Positions 1 through 10,935 are shown, numbered from the stretch's first letter. The stretch: 64,000 nucleotides of DNA from UTCFX2 sp963788305 (GCA_963788305.1 CAWBGK010000019.1:62001-126000), one strand, 5' to 3'. Program-made: numbers and translations. The notes: a model not told the origin generated them from the sequence alone.

Positions 1-1873
<1,873 letters not shown>

Positions 1874-1881
<8 letters not shown>

Positions 1882-2251
1882 GAAGATCCTGCTGGTCGAA
1901 GACGACCTGACGATGCGCACCCTGCTGCAGACCTTCCTGCAATTGGAAGGCTTCGAAACGGTCCTGCACAGGGCGGACGACGAGATCGGGCAGGTGCTCG
2001 AGATGATCCGGATCGAAAAGCCGGCGGTGATCGTGCTGGACGTGAACCTGCGCCGCTTCAACGGTTTCGAGCTGCTGGCTGCTGTCCGGGCGGACAATCT
2101 GCTGAAGCATACCGGGGTGGTCATCTCCTCCGGCACGGATTACGGAGAGCGCTGCCAGGACGCAGGCGCAGATGCATTTATCCTGAAACCTTATATGCCG
2201 GACGAATTGACCCGGACGATTAGAAATTTGATCGCTTCAAAGCGATCTTGA
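1874..2251 (+). CDS. Stand-alone response-regulator receiver protein
   Basis: A 125-residue CheY-like receiver domain with no output domain. The start ATG overlaps the end of lon, and the protein opens MPEKILLVEDDLTMRTLL, with the acidic pair at the end of strand 1. The phosphoacceptor Asp is in VIVLDVNL, Ser/Thr in VVISSGTD, and Lys in AFILKPYMPDEL, so all key receiver residues are present. It is read in one frame with the preceding protease only because of the lon frameshifts; a Lon-receiver fusion is not supported. A single-domain receiver usually acts by protein-protein contact, for example in a phosphorelay or by controlling an enzyme. No kinase is adjacent, so its partner is unknown. 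Confidence 0.88.
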
Positions 2252-2291
2252 ACGAGAGAGAACAGTGGGAAAGAAACAAGGACGTACATCC

Positions 2292-4019
2292 ATGCAGTGG
2301 TGTACTGTAGAGCTGCACCTCCATACGCCTGCCTCGAGCGATTTTCAGCAGGCAGACGTCACCTTCCTCGATATCCTGCACCGCGCCGAGCTGCGCGGGC
2401 TGGCGATGATCGCCTTCACCGACCACAACACGGTCGCTGGCTACCGCCGGATGCAGGAGGAGATCGAGCAGCTCGAGCTGCTTGACAAGCTCAAGCGCAG
2501 CCTGCCTGAGGAAAAGGCCCGCCTGGCGGAATACCGCCGGCTGCTGAGCAAGATCCTGGTGCTGCCGGGGTTCGAATTCACCGCCACCTTCGGGTTTCAT
2601 ATCCTGGCGATCTTCCACCCGGAAAAACCCGTGCGCGAGATCGAGCACCTGCTGCTGGACCTTGAGATCCCGCCCGACCAGCTGGACGAAGGCTCGGCGA
2701 CGATCGGCGCCTCCACCGACGTGCTGACGGCTTACCGGATGATTAACGAAACCGGCGGGCTGGTCATCGCGGCGCATGCCAACTCGAGCAACGGGGTGGC
2801 GATGCGCGGTTTCCCGATCGGCGGCCAAACCAAGATCGCCTACACGCAGGACCCGCACCTGCACGCCCTCGAGGTCACCGACCTCGAGAACAAGGGCAGC
2901 CGCAGCACCGCAGCATTCTTCAACGGCACCAAACCCGAATACCCCCGCCGGATGCACTGCATCCAGGGCTCGGATTCCCACCGCCTGACCGCCGACCCGG
3001 TCCGCAAGAAAAACCTGGGCGTCGGCGACCGCACCACCGACGTGCTGCTGCCCGAAGTCAGCTTCGAAGCGCTGCGCGAGCTCTTCGAGAGCAACGACTT
3101 CGCCCGCACCCGCCCGCACCGCATGTCCGCCGAGCCGGTCTTCGACTTCATCCGCTCCGCCCAGGAAGAAGGCGTCAACATCATCCAGGATTTCCACGAG
3201 AGCATGACCGTGCGCGGCGGCAAGCGCTATGCCATCATCGCCGACGTGTGCGCCCTGGCCAACACCAACGGCGGCACGCTGTTCATCGGGATCACCGACG
3301 ACCCCAAAAAGCCGGTGGTCGGCGTACCAGATGTCGAGCTATCGCTTTCCCAGCTCGAGAAAGAGATCAGCAACCGGATCAGCCCCCAGCTCCAGGTCTC
3401 GCTGGATGTCCATGAGACAGGCGGCAAGAAGATCATCGTCGCCCAGACGCCGCGCGGGATCGACCCGCCTTACGCGGTGGATGACAACAAAATCTACATC
3501 CGTTCCGAAGCGGAGACCGTGCTGGCCGTGCGCGACGAGATCGTCGGGCTGGTGCTGCGCGGCCAGGCGGCTCAGCTCGGCGAGCGACCTGCAGAGACCG
3601 GCAGACCCAGCGCCGCTGAAGCGGCAGCTGCGGCAGCCCCGGCGCCCATCGAACCGCCGCCAGATACCGCCCCACGCACAGGCGTCGAGGTGATCGCCGT
3701 GGAAGAACGCGACGACGAGCGCTCCTACACCATGCGCGATCTGCGTAATGGCAATGTCGTCAAGAACGTCACCTTGAAATCCGCCCGCCGTCTGTGGCAT
3801 TACGCGATCACAGCCTTCGACAAGCTCCCAAAAGACATCGTTCATGCCAAAATCCAATGGCAGGGCAACTATGGTCTGGTCAGCCGCCAGAAACAGGGCC
3901 GTGGCAGCCGCTACGACCTCGTCGACCGCTCAGGAAGCCAGATCCGCTATTATTTCGGCGTCACCGATGACGGCATCCACGGCGTCTGGAAGCGTCTCGT
4001 CGGCCAGGAAGAGGAATAA
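2292..4019 (+). CDS. PHP-domain phosphoesterase fused to AlbA_2 (Schlafen-like) nucleic-acid-binding domain
   Basis: A protein of about 575 residues with two recognisable parts. The N-terminal ~260 residues form a PHP metal-dependent phosphoesterase fold with HLHTPAS, AFTDHNT, VIAAHANS and QGSDSHR, which supply its metal-binding His and Asp residues. Residues ~285-430 resemble the AlbA_2/Schlafen divergent AAA_4 domain (ANTNGGTLFIGITDD, then IDPPYAVDDNKIYIR). An alanine- and proline-rich linker follows, and a ~100-residue C-terminal domain that I do not recognise. The start is uncertain. ATG at 2292 has AAGGA upstream and puts the HxH motif at the usual distance, but an in-frame GTG at 2265 with GAGAGAG upstream is possible. 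The substrate is unknown; processing or signalling on nucleic acid ends is only a guess from the domains. Confidence 0.8.
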   Translation: MQWCTVELHLHTPASSDFQQADVTFLDILHRAELRGLAMIAFTDHNTVAGYRRMQEEIEQLELLDKLKRSLPEEKARLAEYRRLLSKILVLPGFEFTATFGFHILAIFHPEKPVREIEHLLLDLEIPPDQLDEGSATIGASTDVLTAYRMINETGGLVIAAHANSSNGVAMRGFPIGGQTKIAYTQDPHLHALEVTDLENKGSRSTAAFFNGTKPEYPRRMHCIQGSDSHRLTADPVRKKNLGVGDRTTDVLLPEVSFEALRELFESNDFARTRPHRMSAEPVFDFIRSAQEEGVNIIQDFHESMTVRGGKRYAIIADVCALANTNGGTLFIGITDDPKKPVVGVPDVELSLSQLEKEISNRISPQLQVSLDVHETGGKKIIVAQTPRGIDPPYAVDDNKIYIRSEAETVLAVRDEIVGLVLRGQAAQLGERPAETGRPSAAEAAAAAAPAPIEPPPDTAPRTGVEVIAVEERDDERSYTMRDLRNGNVVKNVTLKSARRLWHYAITAFDKLPKDIVHAKIQWQGNYGLVSRQKQGRGSRYDLVDRSGSQIRYYFGVTDDGIHGVWKRLVGQEEE

Positions 4020-4077
4020 ACCACCGGAATAGACCTGCCGCGAATGCGCTCGGAATCCATCCTCAAGGCAGCCAACC

Positions 4078-4529
4078 GTGGTCAGCGAGCATCTCAAAGC
4101 CGAACCAGAATTCAAGATCCGTGAGTTCCGCTACCCGCAGGATTACCCGCCGGTCATCGAGCTATGGAACACGGCCGGTCCGGGCATCCATGTCCGCCGC
4201 TCGGACCAGCCGGACGAGATCCTGAAGAAGCTTCAGCGCGACCCCGACCTCTTCCTGGTCGCAGAAAGCGAAGGCGAGATCATCGGCTCGGTCCTGGGCG
4301 GCTTCGACGGCCGGCGCGGGATGATGTATCACCTGGCGGTAAAGGCAGAATACCGCCGCAGGGGGACTCGCTTCCAGGCTGGTCGACGAGCTGGAGCGCC
4401 GCCTGCGGGACAAAAGGCTGCATTCGATATTACCTGCTGGTCACGCTGGACAACGCCGAAGCAATCCGCTTTTACGAAGACCACGGCTGGGAGCGGATGA
4501 ACCTTTTCACCTACGGAAAAGACTTATAA
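4078..4529 (+). CDS. GNAT family N-acetyltransferase (two frameshifts)
   Basis: A ribosomal-protein-acetylase-like GNAT of about 150 residues that would transfer acetyl from acetyl-CoA to an amine. The frame from the GTG start gives the beginning of the fold (PPVIELWNTAG, then YHLAVKAEYRRRG). The acetyl-CoA pyrophosphate loop continues one frame over as GLASRLVDELERRL, after the GGGGG run at 4361-4365. A second shift near the AAAA run at about 4412 restores GCIRYYLLVTLDNAEAIRFYEDHGW, the usual C-terminal GNAT signature, ending at TAA. Both breaks fall in homopolymers, which points to sequencing error rather than decay. AAGG lies ten bases before the GTG. The substrate cannot be told. Confidence 0.8.
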
Positions 4530-4548
4530 AATGGGGAAAGATGAAATT

Positions 4549-5047
4549 ATGGTGAGCATTACGGGTCGGCATCCTGACGGTCTCGGACCGGTCAGCGCGC
4601 GGCGAGCGCCTCGACCTATCCGGACCCGCCTTGCGGCAGGCTGCGGCCTCCAGCGGCTGGGAGGTGGCTGTGGCCGCGATCCTGCCGGATGAGAAGAAAG
4701 AAGTAGCCGACCTGCTGGCAAAATGGGCCGACCGGGGAGACCTGGACCTGATCCTGACCACGGGCGGGACGGGTTTTGCTTCGAGGGATATCACCCCCGA
4801 AGCGACCCTGCTCGTCATCGACCGGCAGGCACCCGGTCTGGCTGAGGCGATGCGCGCCGCCAGTCAGCAGCTCACCCCGCATGCGATGCTCTCACGCTCC
4901 GCAGCCGGAATCCGCAAACGGACGCTGATCGTCAACCTGCCTGGAAGCCCGAAAGGCGCCGTCGAAAACCTGGATGTGATCGCCCCGGTGCTGCCGCACG
5001 CTGCCCAGCTTCTGCGGGAGGATCCCGAAGCGGAACAAGGCCACTGA
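4549..5047 (+). CDS. MoaB/MogA-like molybdopterin-binding domain protein (frameshifted near start)
   Basis: A protein of about 165 residues of the MoaB/MogA/CinA-N fold, which in molybdenum cofactor synthesis binds or adenylylates molybdopterin. The N-terminus RVGILTVSDRSARGERLD and the motif LILTTGGTGFASRDITPEAT are diagnostic: GGTG binds the phosphate, and the downstream Asp and Glu are conserved. IVNLPGSPKGAVENLDVIAPVLPHA is the usual C-terminal signature. The first codons (MVSI from ATG 4549, or from an upstream in-frame ATG at 4531) are one frame off from RVGILTV, so one extra base lies at about 4561. GGGGAAAG lies upstream. The other cofactor genes are not in the window, so MoaB versus MogA cannot be decided. 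Confidence 0.85.
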
Positions 5048-5105
5048 GAAAATGATGCTGCTGGTCAACCGGCTCTCCTATAAAATCAACGAAATCGATC
5101 GCAGC

Positions 5106-6254
5106 CTAGCTCTTCAAGACCTCCCTGGCGATGACCAGCCGCTGGATCTCGCTCGTCCCTTCCCCGATCGTCATCAAGCGCGCATCCCGATAAGCCAGCT
5201 CGACCGGGTATTCCCGGCTGTAGCCGTAGCCGCCGTGGATCTGGATCGCGTTCCGGCAGACCCGTTCCGCCATCTCGCTGGCAAACAGCTTCGCCATCGA
5301 GGCCTGCAGCCCAAAAGGTAGCCCCTCTCCCTTGCGCCAGGCGGCCTGATAAACCATCAGCCGGGCTGCGTTGATTTCTGTCGCCGCGTCCGCAAGCATC
5401 CACTGGATTGCCTGGAGCTCTGCGATCGGATGTCCGAATGCCTCCCGCTGGCGGGCATAGGTGCGGGCGTCCTCGAACGCAGATTGCGCCAGGCCGACTG
5501 CCAGCGCCCCGATGCTGATCCGGCCTCCACTTAGCACGGTCAAAGTCTGCGCCAGTCCATGCCCTTCAGATCCCAATAAGGCCTCCATCGGCAGGTGCAC
5601 ATCTACCAGGGCGAATCCATTGGTCGGCGAGCCTTTGAGCCCCAGTTTTTTTTCGGCAGGCCCGATATGAAGTCCGCTGCTGTCGGCAGGGACGATGAAC
5701 ATGCTGAGGGAATGAGCGCCAGCATCCGGATTGGTTCGGGCCAGGACGATGATGTACTCGGCGATCGCAGCGTTGGTGCACCAGGCCTTGGTTCCATTCA
5801 GCACCCATTCTCCGCCCTGGATGATCGCCCGTGTGGATACGCCCCCGGCGAGGTCCGAACCTGCCCCGGGTTCAGTCAGCGCGAGCGCCGCCAGCCCGCC
5901 GCGCCCAGAAACGACGGAAGGCAGGAAGCGTTTCTTCTGCTCTGTCGTGCCGAAGAGGGCGATCGGCGCGCATCCAAGCCCGTTGTGCGCCGCGATCGAA
6001 AGCCCGGTGCTCCCGCAGCCCCAGCCGATTTCCTCAATTGCGACGGCCGCGCTGATCGGATCGATCCCCGCCCCGCCGTACTCCTCCTGGACATTTAACC
6101 CCAGCAGCCCCAAGGGACCCATTTTTCGGACTGCCGGCCAGTTGAGCTGCGCCTCTTCATCCACCTTCCGGGCCATTGGTTTCAATTCATGCATGGAAAA
6201 ATCGTGTATCGCCTCTCGCCACATCCGTTGCTCTTCATTGAATTCAAATTCCAT
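5106..6254 (-). CDS. Acyl-CoA dehydrogenase
   Basis: A 382-residue FAD flavoprotein of the acyl-CoA dehydrogenase family, complete and in one frame. It oxidises an acyl-CoA to the 2-enoyl-CoA and passes electrons to ETF. Visible signatures are ALTEPGAGSDLAG (FAD/substrate binding), WVLNGTKAWCTNA, QIHGGYGYSREYPVE and GEGTSEIQRLVIAR. The Glu of GEGTSEIQR is at the position of the catalytic base in short- and medium-chain enzymes. The exact substrate (straight-chain, branched-chain or aromatic) cannot be read from sequence. It is convergent with the MoaB-like gene and lies 35 bp downstream of the phosphodiester glycosidase gene on the same strand, but no functional link is evident. Confidence 0.93.
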   Translation of the reverse strand: MEFEFNEEQRMWREAIHDFSMHELKPMARKVDEEAQLNWPAVRKMGPLGLLGLNVQEEYGGAGIDPISAAVAIEEIGWGCGSTGLSIAAHNGLGCAPIALFGTTEQKKRFLPSVVSGRGGLAALALTEPGAGSDLAGGVSTRAIIQGGEWVLNGTKAWCTNAAIAEYIIVLARTNPDAGAHSLSMFIVPADSSGLHIGPAEKKLGLKGSPTNGFALVDVHLPMEALLGSEGHGLAQTLTVLSGGRISIGALAVGLAQSAFEDARTYARQREAFGHPIAELQAIQWMLADAATEINAARLMVYQAAWRKGEGLPFGLQASMAKLFASEMAERVCRNAIQIHGGYGYSREYPVELAYRDARLMTIGEGTSEIQRLVIAREVLKS

Positions 6255-6289
6255 CCTGTCCTCCTCCCGCCAACATTTCCCTGAGAACG

Positions 6290-7777
6290 CTATGGTTCCG
6301 GCTGTACGACCAATTCACTTACCCATCCGACCTGACCGTCAAAATCGATTTTCCACCAGGAAAAGCCCTTCGCCATCACCCCATTTACTGCATGGTCCAC
6401 CACGATCCCGCCTCTGCCCACGGAGAGCAGCGCCAGGGGGGGATAATTGGTCCCGGGTCCGAGCCGCAGGTTCGCTTCGCCCTCTCCACCGATCACCACA
6501 TCATCGCCAGGCTTATAGCGCTGTGAAATCTCTACCGGCTGAATGCTTACCATCATCAGACCATTCGCAACCGCACGCGGGGTATCTTCCGGTCGAAGCC
6601 TTACGATCGTCTCCGAATTGGGATGGTTTACCACTTTCCCATTCAGGACCATCGTCGACGACCCACCACCGTCCATCGCCACACCCCAGGCAGCCCCAAG
6701 CTTGAGCTTGGCAAAAAGCGCCAGCTCCACCATGCTCATCCCCAGGCTGCGGAGCCGATCGCGGCCATCAACAACGATAAAAAAAACGAATCGGTCGTTG
6801 ATAGCAACCGCAGTGCGCGGATTGCGCAGAACCGACCCGAGGTCGTTCAACGGTTGGATGACCCCCTCCCGCAGGAACACATCTCCACCCGCCGCACCTG
6901 CAGAAGCTCCAATCAGGCTCTCGGACCGCTCCTTCCGGCAGCCAGCTTCAAGATGGCGCAGGTCGAAGCTGAAACCGACCGAGTCTCCAACCTTAAAACG
7001 ACCGGTCATTTTCTGGGCTGCGATGCCGCTGGCAGAAAGCGCAAGGTGGTCAAAGGGGAGATACAACCCGCCCTGGTCCAAGCGCACCTCGCGGACCGTG
7101 CCAGATTGCATTTCGTCGGTCAGAATTAAAGGCTGCGCCAGCTCCACCAGGATCTCTATGCCCTCTTCGGTCGGGGGAGTCGTTGGACCGTATTGGGGAG
7201 TGTACAGGACCAGCTGGTCGTCATCACGCGGGATATTGATGGCGTCGAAAGCGATGGACTCGCCGGTGTCAGGAAGGATCACAAGCTGTTTGCCGGGCCG
7301 TTGGATCAAGCACTCGCTGACCAGCGCCTGCCGGTCAAAACGCCAGGCAAAACCGCCCAGGGTCTGGCGGTCAGTGTAGCGCCGTGCATACCACCCGGAG
7401 TGAATCAACCCGCCGCTGGGCGACCCGCTCTCTGTGTCAAAAAAACCTCCATTAATCGCGGCCGCAACCTGATAGCGCGGCCCCCAGGACCCGTCCCAAT
7501 AGCCGAGAGCACCGTCTAAGCGCTCTACCTGCGCGCTCAGCGGCTCCAGCCCGACGCTAAGCGAACCATTTGCCAGGCTCGTATCGATGATCGCCTGCGG
7601 ATTTGCCCGATCCAGGCGCGTTACATAAATATGGTCAGGCTCAGGGAGGTAAAACTCACGATAATCGATGCCTTGTGCCAGTTCCCGCCATAAAGGCTCA
7701 ACGCCCTGGGCCTTCGGCCTCCAGCCCAGGTTGAACGATAAGATGAACAACAGGCAGACGACAAATCGTCTATCCAT
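6290..7777 (-). CDS. Secreted phosphodiester glycosidase (NAGPA-like) with C-terminal SH3-like domain
   Basis: A 495-residue exported protein. An N-terminal signal peptide (MDRRFVVCLLFILSFNLGW) precedes a NAGPA/DUF2233 domain with VAAAINGGFFDTESGSP, NPRTAVAINDRFVFFIVVDGR and WGVAMDGGGSSTMVLNGKVV. These are the motifs of the family that includes the uncovering enzyme cleaving GlcNAc-phosphodiesters. Its bacterial members act on wall or exopolysaccharide phosphodiesters. The last ~75 residues (GEGEANLRLGPGTNYPPLALL...) form a bacterial SH3 domain typical of wall binding. A TATACT hexamer sits six bases before the ATG, while the AGGAGG is about 21 bases away. The mRNA may therefore be leaderless; this is only suggestive. 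The next gene cluster also acts on the cell wall. Confidence 0.88.
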   Translation of the reverse strand: MDRRFVVCLLFILSFNLGWRPKAQGVEPLWRELAQGIDYREFYLPEPDHIYVTRLDRANPQAIIDTSLANGSLSVGLEPLSAQVERLDGALGYWDGSWGPRYQVAAAINGGFFDTESGSPSGGLIHSGWYARRYTDRQTLGGFAWRFDRQALVSECLIQRPGKQLVILPDTGESIAFDAINIPRDDDQLVLYTPQYGPTTPPTEEGIEILVELAQPLILTDEMQSGTVREVRLDQGGLYLPFDHLALSASGIAAQKMTGRFKVGDSVGFSFDLRHLEAGCRKERSESLIGASAGAAGGDVFLREGVIQPLNDLGSVLRNPRTAVAINDRFVFFIVVDGRDRLRSLGMSMVELALFAKLKLGAAWGVAMDGGGSSTMVLNGKVVNHPNSETIVRLRPEDTPRAVANGLMMVSIQPVEISQRYKPGDDVVIGGEGEANLRLGPGTNYPPLALLSVGRGGIVVDHAVNGVMAKGFSWWKIDFDGQVGWVSELVVQPEP

Positions 7778-8080
7778 AAGATAAGTATACTGGAATATTT
7801 CCTCCTGCGGTCACCTATCCGCGACACTTGGTTTAGCCGGGAGATTCTCACCCATTTCAAAAAGATTGAGAATCGTTTCCCAACCTTTCCCTCTGGATCA
7901 GAAGACCCTACAGGCTGCAAAGTCCGGCCTCGATAATGTCTTGTTTCCATATCTCTGATCACATCCCATTCATGGTAGACTTATTGCCCAGATACTCATC
8001 CCTCAAGCTTCGGATATCAGTACACTCGGGTTTGCAGAATCATCAAGAGCGACCTCTAATCCATGGAAAGGGAATTTTTT
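7778..8080. other. Intergenic region between divergent wall-related genes
   Basis: About 300 bp with no convincing gene, tRNA or long repeat. A TATACT element lies close to the minus-strand start codon. No clear sigma-70 pair was found for the plus-strand aminopeptidase, although AAGGGA at 8069-8074 is its likely ribosome-binding site. Confidence 0.5.
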
Positions 8081-8902
8081 ATGAAGATTTTAATTGCTGC
8101 TGATATGGAAGGGATCACCGGCGTTGTCAGCTGGGATCATGTCAACACCAGCCACTCTGAATATCCCCGGTTTCGCCGGCTGATGACCGAGGATGTGAAC
8201 GCAGCAGTGAGCGGCGCATTTTCTGGCGGCGCAAGTGAAGTCGTCGTCAGCGATGGTCACAGCTACGGCCGCAACATCCTGATTGAAGAGCTCGACCCGC
8301 GTGCCCACCTGAACAGCGGCACCCCTTCTCCTTTTTCAATGGTCCAGGGCGTCGACGAAGACATCGATGCAGTGATGTTCGTTGGCTACCATGCCAGGAT
8401 CGGAACCCAGAACACGATCCTCGAGCATACCTGGTCGGACGAACGGGTGGCAAACCTGCTGATTAACGATGAGCCTTGCGGTGAAATCGGGCTGAACGCT
8501 GCTGTCGCCGGTTACTTCAACGCCCCGGTGATCCTGATTTCCGGCGACCAGGCTGCCTGTTGCGAGGCAGAGGCATTGATCCCTGGAATCGAACAAGCTG
8601 TAGTCAAATGGGCAAATGGGCGGATGTCGGCGGAGCTCCTGCCGCCTGCTATCACCCAGGAAAAAATCCGGATTGCGGCTTCCCAGGCAGTCCACCGGTT
8701 GAAAATTGATCAATTGCCAGCACCGCGCAAGTTGGAAACCCCAATCCGAATGGCAATCGATTTCGTCCATTCTGAAATGGCCGATAAGGCCGCGATTCTC
8801 CCCGGCGCCAGCCGCACGGGCAGGCGGATTGAATATACGGCTCCTGATGTTCCCAACCTGTACAGGGCTTTTCGGTCCGCCGTGATGATGGTGCGGGGTT
8901 GA
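8081..8902 (+). CDS. dppA: M55 family D-aminopeptidase (DppA-like)
   Basis: Zinc-dependent aminopeptidase releasing D-amino acids from the N-terminus of peptides, as in Bacillus subtilis DppA; 273 residues. Counting from the ATG at 8081 places Asp8 and Glu10 (AADMEGI), His60 (DGHSYG) and His104 (YHAR) at the positions I recall for the DppA zinc ligands. This supports the start over an in-frame ATG at 8063, as does AAGGGA seven bases upstream. EHTW (His116) follows. It heads a tight three-gene set with an NlpC/P60 peptidase (4 bp gap) and a dipeptide epimerase. The same three activities occur together in the B. subtilis dpp-ykf cluster, suggesting use of murein peptides. No peptide ABC transporter accompanies them here. 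Confidence 0.92.
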   Translation: MKILIAADMEGITGVVSWDHVNTSHSEYPRFRRLMTEDVNAAVSGAFSGGASEVVVSDGHSYGRNILIEELDPRAHLNSGTPSPFSMVQGVDEDIDAVMFVGYHARIGTQNTILEHTWSDERVANLLINDEPCGEIGLNAAVAGYFNAPVILISGDQAACCEAEALIPGIEQAVVKWANGRMSAELLPPAITQEKIRIAASQAVHRLKIDQLPAPRKLETPIRMAIDFVHSEMADKAAILPGASRTGRRIEYTAPDVPNLYRAFRSAVMMVRG

Positions 8903-8906
8903 TTCG

Positions 8907-9878
8907 ATGGCAGCCTTCCATCAAAAGGCGCCCGAAATCGTGATAAAAAACGCTTTAACCACTGGCAGTCGATCCAGTCCAGGATTTGGCCGCATCTTTT
9001 CCGATAACCAGGACGATCCATCCCCCTGGGGGATCTGCAATAGAGCTGTCAGCGATATGCGCCGAGAGCCGCGCAGCCTGTCTGAACGCGTAAACCAGGC
9101 TTTGATCGGGGATGCAGTCCGGGTTCTCGATGAAACCGACGACTGGCTGCTGGTAAGGTTGGCGCATGACGGCTATACCGGTTGGATCCGCACCGGTGCA
9201 ATCCACTCCTGTTCGGAACAAGAGGCGAAAGCCTACCAGAGCGCTTGCCGCACAATGGTGCAGGCTGACCTCTTACAAGCCTGGTACCAGCCGATCGCCA
9301 TCCCCGGTCAGGAGGCAGGCAGGCTGCCTTTCGGCGTTTGCGTGCCGGTCGAAGAGCAGAATAATTCTGCAGCCAAGGTCCGCCTCCCAGACGGCCTCAC
9401 CTGGTGGGTGGACCGTTCCGGATTGCTGTCGGAAGATTTCTGGCCTACCCCTACCCCGGCGGGGATTGCATTCGCGCTTGGATTGTTTCGGCGTTTCATC
9501 GGCGTCCCATATTTATGGGGAGGGCGCAGCCCTTACGGCTTTGATTGCTCGGGTTTGGCGGAGAGATTTTGGGCTTTTCTTGGAACGAGCCTGCCACGCG
9601 ATGCCGACCAGCAGTTCCAGTCAGGCGAGCCGGTTGAAAACGACCTGCGACCAGGCGATTTGTTATTCTTTGGGACCTTGACCGGCGAAACATTGGACGA
9701 GCGCCAGCTCGGTCGTTTTGCGGATGTCAGCCATGTAGCAATCTCTCTCGGTGGTGAAGAACTCATCCACGCCAACGGCGCTGCCGGCGGTGTTTCGATC
9801 AACAGCTTGAACCCGGCCCATCCCCAATACCGGGCATGGTTGAAGGACCATCTTGTTGGGGCACGGAGGTATTCTTGA
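8907..9878 (+). CDS. NlpC/P60 (C40) peptidase with SH3-like domains, YkfC-like
   Basis: A 323-residue gamma-D-glutamyl-L-diamino-acid endopeptidase-like protein that would cut the peptide stem of peptidoglycan fragments. Two N-terminal SH3-type segments span roughly residues 40-180 (SLSERVNQALIGDAVRVL, HDGYTGWIRTG, LTWWVDRSG). The catalytic domain has Cys in YGFDCSGLAE, His in DVSHVAISLG and a third polar residue in LIHANGA. No clear signal peptide is visible, which fits cytoplasmic recycling as in YkfC. The ATG follows the stop of the D-aminopeptidase by 4 bp, and the gene's own stop overlaps the epimerase start (TTGA). Co-expression is therefore very likely. Confidence 0.9.
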   Translation: MAAFHQKAPEIVIKNALTTGSRSSPGFGRIFSDNQDDPSPWGICNRAVSDMRREPRSLSERVNQALIGDAVRVLDETDDWLLVRLAHDGYTGWIRTGAIHSCSEQEAKAYQSACRTMVQADLLQAWYQPIAIPGQEAGRLPFGVCVPVEEQNNSAAKVRLPDGLTWWVDRSGLLSEDFWPTPTPAGIAFALGLFRRFIGVPYLWGGRSPYGFDCSGLAERFWAFLGTSLPRDADQQFQSGEPVENDLRPGDLLFFGTLTGETLDERQLGRFADVSHVAISLGGEELIHANGAAGGVSINSLNPAHPQYRAWLKDHLVGARRYS

Positions 9879-10867
9879 AACTCTCTTACGAACCCTTTAC
9901 AGTCAAACTCAAAACCACCTGGCGGATTGCCCACGGAGCCACAGACCAGCGTCAAAACGTGTTCGTCCAGATCGGAGATGGCGTCGGCGAAGCAGCGGGT
10001 GTCCCGCATCACGGCGAATCGCAGGAAGGGATCATCGCATACCTTCAGGCTGTCGCCGGCCGCGATTGGGATCCGTTCGATCTGGAAGAACCCCTGGCTG
10101 TCCTGCCGGGCGGGTCAAGCGCCGCAAAGGCAGCCATTGACCTGGCGCTGCATGACGCGCTGGGAAAGCGTCTGGGACAGCCGCTCTATCGCCTGCTGGG
10201 TCTCAACCCTGCAAGCGCACCTCCTACCACCTACACAATTTCAATCGACAAGCCGGAAGTGATGGCTGAACGCGCACGCGCTTCAAAAATGCCCGCTTTG
10301 AAGATCAAGCTGGGCGGCGGAGAAGACGACCTGAAGGTCGTCCGAATGATCCGCGAGTCCACCGACGCATCCCTGAGGGTGGACGCCAATGCGGGCTGGA
10401 GCCGCGAGCAGGCGTTCTTTCTGATCCCCCGTCTGGCTGAATTCGGGATCGAGTTCGTCGAACAGCCGCTTGCGATGGGTGACATCGAAGGTCTGCGTTG
10501 GCTGCACGACCAAAAACCAGGCTTGCCGATCTTTGCCGACGAGAATGTAAAAACTTCCCAAGATGTCGCCGCTCATGCAGGCGCCGTCGATGGGGTTGTG
10601 ATCAAGCTGGCCAAAACTGGAGGGATCCGGGAGGCGCTGCGGGCAATCCATACCGCCCGCGCTCTGGATCTGCAGGTGATGATCGGTTGCATGGTGGAAA
10701 CCAGCCTGGCCGTCTCAGCCGCAGCTCAGCTTGCTCCGCTGTGCGATTTTGCCGACCTGGATTCTCCTCTCCTGCTGGCGAACGACCCTTTTATCGGTCT
10801 GACCTATAACGGTGCGCAGCTGGTCCTGAGCAGCCAGCCAGGCCTGGGAGTCACCCGTAAACCATGA
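9875..10867 (+). CDS. Dipeptide epimerase (L-Ala-D/L-Glu epimerase family, enolase superfamily)
   Basis: A 330-residue member of the muconate-lactonising subgroup of the enolase superfamily. Visible catalytic and metal residues are KIK in ALKIKLGGG, Asp in RVDANAGWS, Glu in EFVEQPLA, Asp-Glu in IFADENV and Lys in VVIKLAKTGG. Substrate-loop features (MIGCMVETSLAVSAAA, then the DLDSPLLL-type end) match L-Ala-D/L-Glu epimerases such as YkfB/YcjG. The start is taken as TTG overlapping the previous stop, with GGAGG five bases upstream; an in-frame ATG at 9836 would lie deep in the preceding gene. With its neighbours it would convert L-Ala-D-Glu from murein into L-Ala-L-Glu for peptidases. Other dipeptides are possible substrates. 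Confidence 0.9.
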   Translation: MKLSYEPFTVKLKTTWRIAHGATDQRQNVFVQIGDGVGEAAGVPHHGESQEGIIAYLQAVAGRDWDPFDLEEPLAVLPGGSSAAKAAIDLALHDALGKRLGQPLYRLLGLNPASAPPTTYTISIDKPEVMAERARASKMPALKIKLGGGEDDLKVVRMIRESTDASLRVDANAGWSREQAFFLIPRLAEFGIEFVEQPLAMGDIEGLRWLHDQKPGLPIFADENVKTSQDVAAHAGAVDGVVIKLAKTGGIREALRAIHTARALDLQVMIGCMVETSLAVSAAAQLAPLCDFADLDSPLLLANDPFIGLTYNGAQLVLSSQPGLGVTRKP

Positions 10868-10935
10868 GGGATTGCAACCAATTTTCCACTCTCCCGTATA
10901 TAGAGTAGTAGTGCTATGAAGCAAATGGAGAGTGC

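Noticed and set aside
2220..3197. Long minus-strand open frame (325 codons)
   Set aside because: It is antisense to the PHP/AlbA gene, which has clear motifs; the composition is that of a GC-rich shadow frame.
5731..6705. Plus-strand open frame of 324 codons
   Set aside because: It runs antisense to the acyl-CoA dehydrogenase and into the glycosidase gene, is rich in Ser/Pro/Arg and has no motif.
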